From: Laguncularia racemosa
Taxonomy: Eukaryota; Streptophyta; Magnoliopsida; Myrtales; Combretaceae
Length of the DNA: 64,000 nucleotides
Reading direction: 5' to 3'
Assembly: GCA_037954665.1 (NCBI GenBank)
Contig: JBBMOL010000082.1
Location: forward strand, 186,001-250,000
In this document: piece after piece, positions 11,137-20,195 of the stretch
How the letters are laid out: each line of letters starts with the position of its first letter
Position numbering within the stretch: position 1 is the first letter of the stretch
Notes under the pieces: model-generated
The model's input: only the letters and a program-made list of their open reading frames with translations
Databases searched by the model: none
What the model was told of the DNA's origin: nothing
Translations under genes and position numbers: made by a program

Positions 11137-12081
11137 TGATGAGATCCATGATGGGAGCCAAGCCAGAAGATGGAATGTGGATCCTCTTGAAGTACCACCT
11201 GGACCGATTACAAGAAATCGAGCGAAACCATTCAAGGAAGCACTTAACGGGTTGATAAAAGATGTCCATGAAGCCGGAAAGGATTGGAGCAATCATGAAG
11301 TTGGAAAGGATTGGAACAACCATGGGAAGGCCCTTGCTCTTGTACAAGTCATAAAGGATACGGGTTGATGAGGGCGTGTCTTTTCAAGGCACGGCCGTGT
11401 AGGAGTCTGAAGGTTACACAGAATCATACACAGCCATATACACGGCTAAAAGGCACGACCGTATACGTTGTCAAGATTTCCACAGAAGATACATGACTAG
11501 AAGTACACAGTCGTGTACATTGGCAAGATTTCCACAGAAAGATACACGGCTAGAAGTACACGGTCGTGTACATCTCCAACGCCGGTTGTGTACATTTTCA
11601 ACACCGGCTCAAGGCCGGCTCCAAGGCCACCGGCCTTCATGTCTACACCACCGGCCTAAATGTTTGTTTTGTTGATTTTTACGCAACTTATCTAAGTTAT
11701 GTCATTTTAGGCTTTATTGTTATGAATTGTAAACCCTAATATAAAGCTCCTAGGGTTAGAATATAGAATATACAACATTGAAAGTTTGAAAACACTTTTG
11801 AGAGAATTTCTCTCTTGGTTCTTTAAAGAACTAATATAGAACTTATCGGATTTTATTTCCGTGGCGTTCATCCCGACTTATCAATCGGTCTTTCATCCCG
11901 ATTGTGGTGTCTTCATATTGTACCAAGGTTCTTGTCTCGCTTATAGACAACGGGTCGCGGTTTCCACTTGAGGGTGTTTGGCTTCTTAGGTAACGAATTC
12001 CGAACGTATTGGTATTGGGTTTCGTCACACGTTAGCATGGTTCGTATCAGTTAGGAATCCGATCAAACCGATCTCGCATCA
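11137..12081 (+). repeat. C1 5' LTR
   Basis: 945 bp, TGATGAGATCC to CGCATCA. It matches the 3' LTR at 15806-16698 except for scattered transitions and one extra 52-bp unit. The U3 part is rich in short palindromes of the type CACGGCCGTG and TACACGGTCGTGTA. Confidence 0.95.
11473..11576 (+). repeat. 52-bp tandem duplication in C1 5' LTR
   Basis: Two copies start at 11473 and 11525 (AAGATTTCCACAGA...). The 3' LTR has one copy near 16142. This accounts exactly for the 945 versus 893 bp length difference, so the duplication or its loss happened after the insertion, or during the reverse transcription that made it. Confidence 0.9.
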
Positions 12082-12084
12082 GTT

Positions 12085-12096
12085 TAGTATTAGAGC
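12085..12096 (+). other. C1 primer binding site, diverged
   Basis: Just inside the LTR, TAGTATTAGAGC differs from the initiator tRNA-Met complement TGGTATCAGAGC by two transitions. The remaining leader (12097-12552) has a typical splice acceptor (TTTTCTGCAG, 12539-12548) just before the gag start. Confidence 0.75.
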
Positions 12097-12552
12097 CTAG
12101 GTTTGTTAACACATCAGTTCGGTTTGAGGAAGGTAACATCAACACCCTAACTCCAATTGTTCATATTCGATTTCATAGTGTTAATTGTCTATTGAAAGTG
12201 TAGTACCTACTATTCAATTTTGTTACAAAAAAAAGGAAGAATCACGATAAAAAAAGAAAAGAAAAGGAGAACGTGATCAAGAGCAGCAAACAAAGGCGAC
12301 AAAAAAAACTGAAAAAAGAGAGGAAAATTTCGAGCCCTAGAGTTGTTTTGAATTCTATGGAAGGGAATTGGTATAGTTTGGGTTAGTTCCAAGAGAATTG
12401 AGAAGAGGAATTGGTGAGTTGCTATCATCATTGCTTGTGAGAATACACGAGTGACTGTGTGATATCATTCTTTGAGCGAAATACGTAAGGGAGTGTATCG
12501 TGAGGCATAATTATATATATTTGTGTTAGTACTAATCTTTTCTGCAGGAACT

Positions 12553-13635
12553 ATGTCGAGGCAACATTCTCCTGAAAGTGAGAGGGGAAGGTTTGATGCT
12601 AGGTTAGTGATTGAGGTGTTGAGGGGTGAGATGAAGAGAATGTTTTAGGAGGGCATGGAACACATTCATGAGACGGTGGAACAAAGACTAGAGCAACTTA
12701 AAAACGTCTTCCGAGGGCGTAAGAGGGAGAGTTGTTCTAGGAGAGTACAAAGGGGTGGAGATGAAATGTCGGATGATGAATTTAATGAACCTTCTGTCGG
12801 GAGTTATCGAGGATATAGTGGTAAGAATAGAGGAACTAGGGATTGGGAAGATAGAGGAGATAGGAATAGAGAGGATAATCAATTGAGTAGTATAAAGATG
12901 AAGATTCCTCCTTTCTAAGGGAAGAATGATCCCGGGGCGTACTTAGAATGGGAGAAGAAGGTGGAGATGGTATTTGATTGTCATAACTATAGTGGGTGAA
13001 AGAAAGTGAAACTTGCTGCCATTGAATTTTCGGATTATGCCATAGTGTGGTGGGATCAACTAATGTTGAATCGAAGAAGGAATGGCAAACCACCTATTGA
13101 GTCTTGGGAAGAGATGAAAAGGGTGATGAAGAAGTGGTTTGTACCTGCGTATTACTATCGTGAATTGCACAACAAATTGCAAACTCTTAAGCAGGGAAGC
13201 CGAAGTATGGATGAGTATTTCAAGGAGATGGAAGTAACGATGATCAGGGCGAATGTAGAGGAGGATAGAGAGGCTACCATGGCTAGGTTTCTTGTGGGAT
13301 TGAATAGAGAAATTCAAAATGTCGTAGAATTGTAGCACTATGTAGAATTGGAAGATATGGTGCATATGGCTATAAAGGTTGAGAACCAGCACAAAAGGAA
13401 AGGTAGTAGTAATGCACGGTTTCAACAGGGTACTGGTTCATCCACCTGGAAGACTAATCAATGGAAGAAGGAAGAAAAGCCTTTACCCACTAAACCGAAA
13501 GGAGAGTAGAGGCAAGCGGGTTCTACTCCTGGTAACCAAGGTAAACCTGACTCTTCTACTTCTAGAAATCGTGACATTAGATGTTTTAAATGCTAAGGTA
13601 GAGGCCATATTGCTAGTCAATGTCCAAATAGGTGT
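12553..13635 (+). pseudogene. C1 gag, broken
   Basis: The start codon at 12553 (MSRQHSPESER) fits the beginning of gag, just after the leader. A basic/acidic linker leads to IKMKIPPF, then the retrotransposon gag domain (YLEWEKKVE, DYAIVWWDQL near 13033, SWEEMKRVMKKWFVP near 13105, MDEYFKEME near 13208). The CCHC zinc knuckle CFKC-GRGHIASQC is near 13579-13620. Stops lie at 12643, 12916, 12997, 13333, 13507 and 13594, all in the same frame (frame 1). At least 12916 and 13333 are Gln codons in related copies elsewhere in the window. The product would be the particle protein; as it stands it cannot be made whole. Confidence 0.85.
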
Positions 13636-14223
13636 GTGATGATCCTGCGAGATGATGGTGAGTATGAGACTGAAGGGGATAGTGAAGAAGATGATATGCC
13701 TCCATTAGAGGATGCTAGTGATGATGAGGAGCCTGCAATAGGGAGGTTAGTGGCAGTAGTGAAGCGAGCTTTGAATGTGCAGGTAAAGGAAGAAGAGGAG
13801 GTGCAAAGAGAGAATATCTTTCATACTAGATGTTATCTAGGTGATCACATTTGCAGTTTGATCATTAATGGAGGAAGTTGCACTAATGTGGTGAGTAATT
13901 TTATTGTCGAGAGGTTGGGACTCAAGACTAATAAACACCCTAGTCCATATAAATTGTAGTGGTTGAATGATAGTGGTGAGACTAAGGTGAGTAAGCAAGC
14001 CTTGATTGCTTTTCGCATTGGTAGGTATGAGGATGAGGTGTTATGCGATGTAGTGCCAATGCAGGCATGTCATGTGTTGTTGGGAAGGCCATGGAAATTT
14101 GATAGGAAGGTTGTTCATGATGGCTTTTCTAACAAGTATACGCTTGTTCACCAGGGGAAAAGCTTTAACCTTAAACCTTTAACACCTAAACAGGTGTATG
14201 AGGATCAGTTGCAGCTACAATAG
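13636..14223 (+). pseudogene. C1 aspartic protease with lost active-site Asp
   Basis: The segment continues the gag frame directly. An acidic stretch (DSEEDDMPPLEDASDDEE) precedes ENIFHTRCYLG, then the active-site loop, which reads LIINGGSCTNVV. The catalytic Asp of the D-[ST/G]-G motif is Asn, a GAT to AAT type change. LLGRPWKFDRKVVHDGF (near 14080) marks the C-terminal half. There is a stop at 13957 in place of the Gln seen in G1 (KLQWLN) and another at 14221. Catalysis would be lost even if read through. A frame change to the next frame follows between 14224 and 14346. Confidence 0.85.
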
Positions 14224-14345
14224 TCTTTTGCAAAACATAAGGTGAGTGAAAAGCAAAGGGAGAGTGAGAGAGCAAAAGACAATGGAAAGAAAAGGAATAC
14301 AAAAGTCAATATCAAAAGGAAAAAGAGAGGAAGGCTGGAAAGAGT

Positions 14346-16016
14346 GTGAGAGACCAAGTTGAAGGGGGATCAACTTTGGTGGTGAGTGAAAAGGAGAGTG
14401 CAGCCTTGCAAAAGGAGAGTTGTGTGGCAAGAGCGAGTGTAGTGAGGAGAGCGTTAGTGATGAAGCAACCTATGTTATTGTTGGTTTTTAAGGAAACATG
14501 TCTGAATACTAACGAACTATCTAACTCTTTGCCTAGTGTGGTTGTGTCTATTGTGCAGGACTTTGAAGATGTCTTCCCTGAGGAGATTCTAAAGGGATTA
14601 CCACCTATTCGTGGTATTGAGCACCAAATTGACCTTGTACCCGAAGCATCGATTCCAAACAAGCCAGCTTATAGGAGCAATCCGGAGAAGACAAAGGAAC
14701 TCCAAAGGCAGGTCGATGAATTAATGGAGAAGGGGTATGTGAGGGAAAGCATGAGTCCATGCGTAGTGCCTGTGATTTTGGTGCCTAAGAAGGATGGGTC
14801 ATGGAGAATGTGTGTCGACTACCGCGCCATTAACAACATCACGGTAAAGTATCGTCATTCCATTCCTCACTTAGATGACATATTAGATGAGTTATATGGG
14901 TCTAGTGTCATTCCTCATGAGCCTTGGATAGATATTTCCATCGATTTTGTGTTAGGATTACCCAGGTCTAGACATGGTCAAGATTCTATTTTTGTAGTTG
15001 TGGATAGATTCTCTAAGATGGCACATTTCATTCCTTGTCACAAAACAGATGATGCTTGCAATATTGCCAATTTTTTCTTTAGGGAAGTTGTGAGATTACA
15101 TGGTATGCCTAGAACAATCGTATCGGATAGAGATGCTAAGTTCTTAAGCTACTTCTGGAAGACCTTATGGGCTAAGTTAGGAACTAAGTTATTGTTTTCT
15201 ACTACTTGTCATCCACAAACTGATGGTCAAACTGAGGTAGTAAATCGAACTTTATCTACTTTGTTGAGGGTTATCATTAAAAAGAATATTAAAAGTTGGG
15301 AGGATTGTTTACCGCATGTTGAATTTTCCGATAACCGTATAATGCATTCCGCTACTAAATTTACTCCTTTTGAAATTGTGTGTGGTTTTAATCTACTAAC
15401 TCCTTTGGATTTATCACCTTTGCCTATTTCTGAGTATGTTAATCCAGATGGCAAGAAGAAAGCAGAATTTGTTAAACAAATCCATGAGAAGGCAAGGCTA
15501 AACATTGAGCGAAGAACGGAGCAGTATGTGAAACAAGCCAACAAGGGTCGTCGACAAGCTGTTTTTGAACCTAGAGATTGGGTTTGGGTTCACATGCGCA
15601 AAGAGCGGTTTCCTGCGCAACGTCGATCTAAATTACTTCCTAGAGGCGATGGACCATTTCAAATTCTTGAGTGCATAAATGATAATGCATACAAGATAGA
15701 TTTACTAAGTGAGTATCAAGTAAGTGCCACATTTAATGTTACTGATCTGAGTCCTTTTGATGTACGCGATGATTTGAGGACAAATCCTTTTCAAGAGGAG
15801 GGGAATGATGAGATCCATGATGGGAGCCAAGCCAGAAGATGGAATGTGGATCCTCTTGAAGTGCTACCTGGACCGATTACAAGAAATCGAGCGAAACGAT
15901 TCAAGGAAGCACTTAACGGGTTGATAAAAGATGTCCATGAAGCCAGAAAGGATTGGAGCAATCATGAAGTTGGAAAGGATTGGAACAACCATGGGAAGGC
16001 CCTTGCTCTTGTATAA
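14346..16016 (+). CDS. C1 fused RT N-terminal part and complete integrase core, 556 codons
   Basis: One uninterrupted frame. Residues 1-60 are a linker. Residues ~72-187 are the N-terminal RT region (DVFPEEI, LPPIRGIEHQIDL, VPVILVPKKDGSWRM, INNITVKYRHSIPHLDDILD). At residue ~187 the frame passes in phase into integrase (IPHEPWIDIS). RT palm with YxDD, RNase H and the integrase zinc finger are missing. The integrase core is complete: Asp200 (SIDFVLG), Asp261 (VSDRDAKF) and Glu297 (TDGQTEVVNRTL), with 35 residues between the last two. The SATFNVTDLSPFD segment follows, and the last ~70 residues (GPITRNRAKRFKEALNGLI) are encoded in the 3' LTR. The first ATG may not be used, since the native polyprotein starts at gag. 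Whether any product is made is unknown. Confidence 0.8.
   Translation: MRDQVEGGSTLVVSEKESAALQKESCVARASVVRRALVMKQPMLLLVFKETCLNTNELSNSLPSVVVSIVQDFEDVFPEEILKGLPPIRGIEHQIDLVPEASIPNKPAYRSNPEKTKELQRQVDELMEKGYVRESMSPCVVPVILVPKKDGSWRMCVDYRAINNITVKYRHSIPHLDDILDELYGSSVIPHEPWIDISIDFVLGLPRSRHGQDSIFVVVDRFSKMAHFIPCHKTDDACNIANFFFREVVRLHGMPRTIVSDRDAKFLSYFWKTLWAKLGTKLLFSTTCHPQTDGQTEVVNRTLSTLLRVIIKKNIKSWEDCLPHVEFSDNRIMHSATKFTPFEIVCGFNLLTPLDLSPLPISEYVNPDGKKKAEFVKQIHEKARLNIERRTEQYVKQANKGRRQAVFEPRDWVWVHMRKERFPAQRRSKLLPRGDGPFQILECINDNAYKIDLLSEYQVSATFNVTDLSPFDVRDDLRTNPFQEEGNDEIHDGSQARRWNVDPLEVLPGPITRNRAKRFKEALNGLIKDVHEARKDWSNHEVGKDWNNHGKALALV
15793..15805 (+). other. C1 polypurine tract
   Basis: AAGAGGAGGGGAA lies directly before the TG of the 3' LTR. 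It is the expected primer site for plus-strand DNA synthesis. It lies inside the coding frame (residues QEEGN). Confidence 0.9.
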
Positions 16017-16698
16017 GTCATAAAGGATACGGGTTAATGAGGGCGTGTCTTTTCAAGGCACGGCCGTGTAGGAGTCTAATGGTTACATAGAATCATACAC
16101 GGCCATATACACGGCTAAAAGGCACGGCCGTGTATGCTGTCAAGATTTCCACAGAAAGATACACGACTAGAAGTACACGGTCGTGTACATCTCCAACGCC
16201 AGTCGTGTATATTTTCAACACCGGCTCAAGGCCGGCTCTAAGGCCACCGGCCTTCATGTCTACACCGCCGGCCTACATGTTTGTTTTGTTGATTTTTACA
16301 CAACTTATCTAAGTTGTGTAGTTTTGGGCTTTATTGTTACGAATTGTAAACCCTAATATAAAGCTCCTAGGGTTAGAATATAGAATATACAATATTGAAA
16401 GTTTGAAAACACTTTTGAGAGAATTCCTATCTTGGTTCTTTAAAGAACTAATCTAAAACTTATTGGATTTTATTTCCGTGGCGTTCATCCCGACTTATCA
16501 ATCGGTCTTTCATCCCGATTGTGGCGTCTTCATATTATACCAAGGTTCTTGTCTCGCTTATAGACAACGGGTTGTGGTTTCCACTTGAGGGTGTTTGGCA
16601 TCTTAGGTAACGAATTCTGAACGTATTGGTATTGGGTTTCGTCACACGTTGGCATGGTTCGTATCAGTTAGGAATCTGATCAAACCGATATCGCATCA
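15806..16698 (+). repeat. C1 3' LTR
   Basis: 893 bp, starting TGATGAGATCC and ending CGCATCA. The first 210 bases are coding (C-terminal tail of the integrase frame, to a stop at 16014-16016). Confidence 0.95.
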
Positions 16699-16752
16699 GT
16701 TTCTTTGATTCATTTGCATGTTCTTGGGCTTGGTTTTGAGCACATCATCTTT

Positions 16753-16764
16753 TGGTATCAGAGC
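16753..16764 (+). other. M primer binding site
   Basis: TGGTATCAGAGC, five bases after the LTR end at 16747. It is an exact match to the usual initiator tRNA-Met site of plant LTR elements. Confidence 0.9.
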
Positions 16765-17955
16765 TTGAGTTTTAAGAGGAGGGAATTGTAATTTGGAATT
16801 CGGAAATTAGGGTTTTTATTACCTTGATCCGAAAATTGTGCATTGAAGAATTGAATTATTTCAATTGTGTTGTTGAAGTGATTTCCTTGTTGTTAAGTGT
16901 TGTGGAAGTGAAGTACTCACCATATTGTTGTCTCCTTGAGTTGACTGTGATTAGTTTAATGGAAATCATCATTATCATCATTTGTGGGAAGTGAAATTTG
17001 AAGGCTAGGAAAGTGTTGCTTTGAAATCCTTGCCGTGTGTTGTAGTGTTGTGTGTGACATTTATGAATTCGGAATTGGGGACAAACAATTTGCAATTTTT
17101 AGATTTGAGGTGTGAGTTAAGGAAGCAATTTGAATTTCAAAACATACATTAAGTCATTGTTTAATTGTGTGTCATTTGAATTTGAAATTGCTTCTTACCA
17201 TTTATGGAATTGTGTACTTATTGAACTCCTTTTTGAATTTGAAAGTGGGCTACCTTACCTTATGTAGAAGTTACAGTTTTGGTTGTAGTTTGTGGAAGTG
17301 GAAGTGTACAATTTTCAGATTTGCATTGTGTGAGATAATAGGGAATTTATTTGAATTCAAACACATCCATTAAGTTGAGGAAGTTATTAAGTGGTATTGA
17401 TTACATTTCATTTGAATTTGAAATTGAATCTTACCATTTGTGGAAAGTGCATTAAGGATGTTCATTTGAATTTGTTGCCATGTTGTGGAGTTGTGTTTTT
17501 GTCAAATTAGTGAAGAGTGTATGCATGTGGCGTGAGTTTTGGTGTATGTTGAGTGAAAGGTAATTTGCACCCTAAAGTGTTGTGTGTATGTAGTGGTGGT
17601 TGAAGTGGTTGCAACGTGTATATGTGTGGTGTGAGTGGCGGTGTGAATTTGTGGAGTTGTGTGGAGTAAGTTGCTGCACATTAAGATCAAGTGTGAGTGT
17701 GAACCGTGGCTAATAAAGGAAGTTAAGTAGTAAAGTTTGAAATTCAAAAATAAGCATTTAAGTGTGAAAGTTATTGAGTATTATTACTTAAACACTTACT
17801 TAGTTGGATTCAATATCTTAACTACTTGGAAGTATTTATTTGTGCTTCAATTATTTTACTATACTTGAAGTGACAAGAAGTATTTGTTGCATTGGTGACT
17901 TGTTGCATCGTGGGTGTACAAGTGTGTGTGTTGTTGGGTTTTGTTTCTTCAAGTA
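16765..17955 (+). other. M untranslated leader, G/T-rich
   Basis: Non-coding leader with strong T and G excess on the sense strand. It contains two diverged copies of a ~130-bp module (starting near 17129 and 17349) that each run 'TTTGAATT-CAAA...CATTAAG...CATTTGAATTTGAAATTG...CTTACCATTT-TGGA'. The stretch from 17100 to 17860 is nearly the same as 63215-63990 in K. There is no gag. The leader is joined abruptly to the LTR remnant at 17956. Confidence 0.75.
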
Positions 17956-18056
17956 TCACGCAAATTTTCATCTAATTGAACCGGATTTTAATTGAGAGTT
18001 GGGGTTTGTTTCTTTGATTCATTTGCATGTGCTTGGGCTTGGTTTTGAGCACATCA
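17956..18056 (+). repeat. M 3' LTR remnant
   Basis: Only the last 101 bases of the LTR remain (TCACGCAAATTTTC to GAGCACATCA). They match 11081-11136 plus 16704-16747. The TCACGCAAATT overlap at the join suggests a deletion across a short repeat. Confidence 0.9.
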
Positions 18057-18061
18057 ACTAA

Positions 18062-18401
18062 CCACAAGTTGATCCCACCACATTCTAGCATAATCAGTGA
18101 ACTCAACTGCTATTAGTTTAACCTTCTTCTCTTCAGCATAATTATAACAATCAAATATATGTTCTACTTTTCTTTCCCACTCCAAGTACAACTTAGGATC
18201 ATTCTTCCCTTGAAAAGTAGGGATTGCCATCTTAATGATTCCTAAATTACTATCTTGCCTCTGAACATCCCTTTTACGTCTCCTAGAATTATTCATATCA
18301 ACATCAGACTCCTCATCTTCCCTTTCTTTTCCTTTTAGACTCTCACTCACTATCTCTTTTTCACTTTCTTTCTTTTGTCCACTCTCTTTTTGCAATTTCA
18401 T
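18062..18401 (-). pseudogene. G1 gag, N-terminal part
   Basis: The open frame reads a charged linker (KKESEKEIVSESLKGKERED), then a short Arg-rich stretch (NNSRRRKRDVQRQ), IIKMAIPTFQGKNDPKLYL, EWERKVEHIFDCYNY and DYARMWWDQLVVS at the M insertion point (target duplication actaa at 18057-18061). The part after WWDQL resumes at 10172 on the other side of M. The upstream end does not look like a gag N-terminus: it is joined in frame to a protease C-terminal fragment (18644-18405). Confidence 0.8.
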
Positions 18402-18404
18402 CTA

Positions 18405-18644
18405 GTCCTCATAAACTTGCCTAAGGGTTAAAGGCACAAGAGTAATTAGCCTTTGATTGTGCTCAAAAGATTAACTATTGGTAAAGCCATCATGCTTGAC
18501 CCTTCTATCAAACTGCCATGGTTGTCTAAGCATTAAGTGAGTAACCTACATCAAAATTGTGTCACATAAAATGTCATCTTCATAACTTCCAATGCAAAAA
18601 GTAACTAGTACCTGCTTGTTCACCCTCACTTCTCCACTACTCAT
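18405..18644 (-). pseudogene. Out-of-place protease C-terminal fragment ahead of G1 gag
   Basis: On the minus strand from 18644, the frame reads MSSGEVRVNKQVLVTF, then DDILCDTIL, PWQFDRRVKHDGFTN and LVPLTLRQVYED. This is the C-terminal half of the same protease that lies complete at 9618-9157, here located before gag. It continues in frame into the RT-linker-like QKESGQKKESE and then gag. There are stops at three places (after TILM, after TNS, after VYED). Part of the polyprotein is therefore duplicated and out of order, probably from a template switch or recombination between two copies. Confidence 0.7.
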
Positions 18645-19211
18645 GTTTTCATAGCCTGTAAAAAATTTGTTAGTAACAAAAATAATTTTCCTCTCAACTC
18701 TCCCTCATGTGCTTACATTCAAAAGTATAGATTCAAATCACTCATGTTTCACTCAATAATAATAATTTTTTATCTAATAAACTCCTCCTTATAAGCTTTT
18801 TATTAAGAACCCTATCAACGACCCTACCAAGTAGCAAATAATGACAAAGTAATATTAAGAGCTAAGGAATAATCTAGTCTAATCAATCTAAGAGGGAATT
18901 TCGTGATAAGCACCCCTTTTTTTAAATGAATTTAATTTCTTTTCTTCTCTTTCTTCTTCTCTCTCTCTCTCTTTTTTTTTTTTGAACTCTTTGAACACAA
19001 CTATTAACATAAACCACCAATAATGTACTAAATCAATTGAAGAATTCTAAACTTGTAAAACGAATTCAAAGGAATGACATTTTTTTTGACAAACAAGAAC
19101 AACAATGAACAACCAGAATTCAAAGGACTAAATTAACAAAAGACAACAATGTAATAATTCCAAAGGATAGATAAACACCTAATTTCTAAGAGCTAAAGCA
19201 CTAATACCAAA
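18645..19211 (-). other. G1 leader and primer binding site
   Basis: Non-coding leader of a minus-strand element. The site GCACTAATACCA (19198-19209) is the complement of a tRNA-Met primer site with two changes, and lies two bases from the LTR. A CT-rich run lies at 18937-18983. Confidence 0.75.
18937..18983. repeat. (CT)n and poly(T) tract
   Basis: Pyrimidine-only stretch with a perfect CT run followed by 12 T. Confidence 0.85.
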
Positions 19212-19515
19212 TGATGCGAACCTTAGGTTGAGATGTCCTAAAACTCGATTGGATGGAAAAGAAGCCCTAGAATCATCTTTGAAAATCAAGCAACGAACTT
19301 GAACTTAATTCGAATATCGAATTAAAATCAAAGTTATAATCGGATTGTGATCGCTATAAGGCACCTTGATAGGATCAGATGAAGTTCTTGATGAAGAACA
19401 ACAAAGAGTTTTCTTAAATTTCATAAAATGATTGTCTAACTTTTGTGCCCCTAAAAGACTATTTCTAGTCTACAAGCAAAAGGGCAAATTTACATAAGAA
19501 ATTACATTACGGAAC

Positions 19516-20177
19516 TGACGGGAACCAAACCTCTGAATCCAGCATTGGGAAGCCTACTTAAACAAATGGAACCAAGACATGCACATGTTGTCTCTATTTA
19601 TTTTATAATAATTGATTTTGCATTTTATCAGGTACATTTTGTCAGTTTTTACAAGAAGACGACTAAGCACAATAGCAATGGTTTTGTGAATGGGTCATGG
19701 TCCATAATGAATCGAATTAAACCAAGGGAAAACCGGTCTTGTATTCCTCCTTGTGACGGTGATTGAAGCTTGAAGTGACTGGCCATGTGTTCTAGTTACT
19801 TAGTTTATTTTTCCATAATTGTAGTAGGGTATAAATACTTGTTATTTAGGTTTTGTAAGGGACTTTTGACAATCATTTTTCAGATATTTTGTCATGGAGA
19901 GCATCCTCTTTCATGCATCCTCTCTTATCAATTTCTAATTGAAATTGTGGCCAGTTCTTACTTAAGGATTATTGTGCATAATATTAGTAATTCTCAAGTT
20001 GTTCCAATTATTACTAGTGTGTCATATCTGGTATGTAATTGGATTTGTTCTTCTTATTTCATCATCACGCAAATTAGGGTTCTGCATCTAGCTAGGGTTC
20101 ATGCCAATAGTTGGAAATTAGAGTTAATTGTTCTTCTTTTCTTTAAATTGGTATTGAAAGTCAATTGAAGCACATCA
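19516..20177 (+). repeat. S 5' LTR
   Basis: 662 bp, TGACGGGAACC to GAAGCACATCA. Promoter region AGGGTATAAATACTTG near 19827-19842 resembles the family A TATA palindrome, with the left arm changed. Confidence 0.9.
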
Positions 20178-20183
20178 TAATTT

Positions 20184-20195
20184 TGGTATCAGAGC
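20184..20195 (+). other. S primer binding site
   Basis: TGGTATCAGAGC, six bases after the LTR end. Confidence 0.9.

Larger units (their letters stand above)
11137..16698 (+). mobile_element. C1: Ty3/gypsy element of family C with internal pol deletion
   Basis: The exact duplication gtttc (11132-11136 and 16699-16703) flanks two LTRs of 945 and 893 bp, which start TGATGAGATCC and end CGCATCA. The internal region holds a primer site, leader, gag (eight stops across gag and PR), protease and a fused RT-INT frame, then a polypurine tract. It is the youngest layer here, nested in M, which is nested in G1, which is nested in the Athila-like element. The C-terminal coding continues into the 3' LTR. 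Confidence 0.95.
10173..16747 (+). repeat. M 5' LTR, split by C1
   Basis: The LTR starts TGATGAGAAATTTTC and ends GAGCACATCA. It is of the subfamily A2 type (compare 61856-62859). C1 occupies 11137-16698 with duplication gtttc (11132-11136, 16699-16703). Without C1 the LTR is about 1.0 kb. Confidence 0.9.
10173..18056 (+). mobile_element. M: family A element, deleted to one LTR, a leader and an LTR end
   Basis: The exact 5-bp duplication actaa (10168-10172 and 18057-18061) flanks it. It sits inside the G1 gag and on the opposite strand. The 5' LTR runs 10173-11136 and resumes at 16704-16747 after the insertion C1. A primer site and about 1.2 kb of leader follow, and only the last 101 bases of the 3' LTR remain (17956-18056). 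All gag and pol sequence plus ~900 bases of the 3' LTR are gone. The leader is nearly the same as that of K at the right end of the window. Confidence 0.9.

Noticed and set aside
12085..12096. Recurring TGGTATCAGAGC-like 12-mers taken as tRNA gene pieces
   Set aside because: They sit a few bases from LTR ends and have no tRNA fold around them; they are primer binding sites.
13379..13639. Open frame of 86 codons overlapping C1 gag in another frame
   Set aside because: The gag frame, with its zinc knuckle, lies in frame 1; this one is a shadow.
15227..15544. Minus-strand 105-codon frame within C1 integrase
   Set aside because: Exact antisense of the conserved integrase core, which explains its openness.
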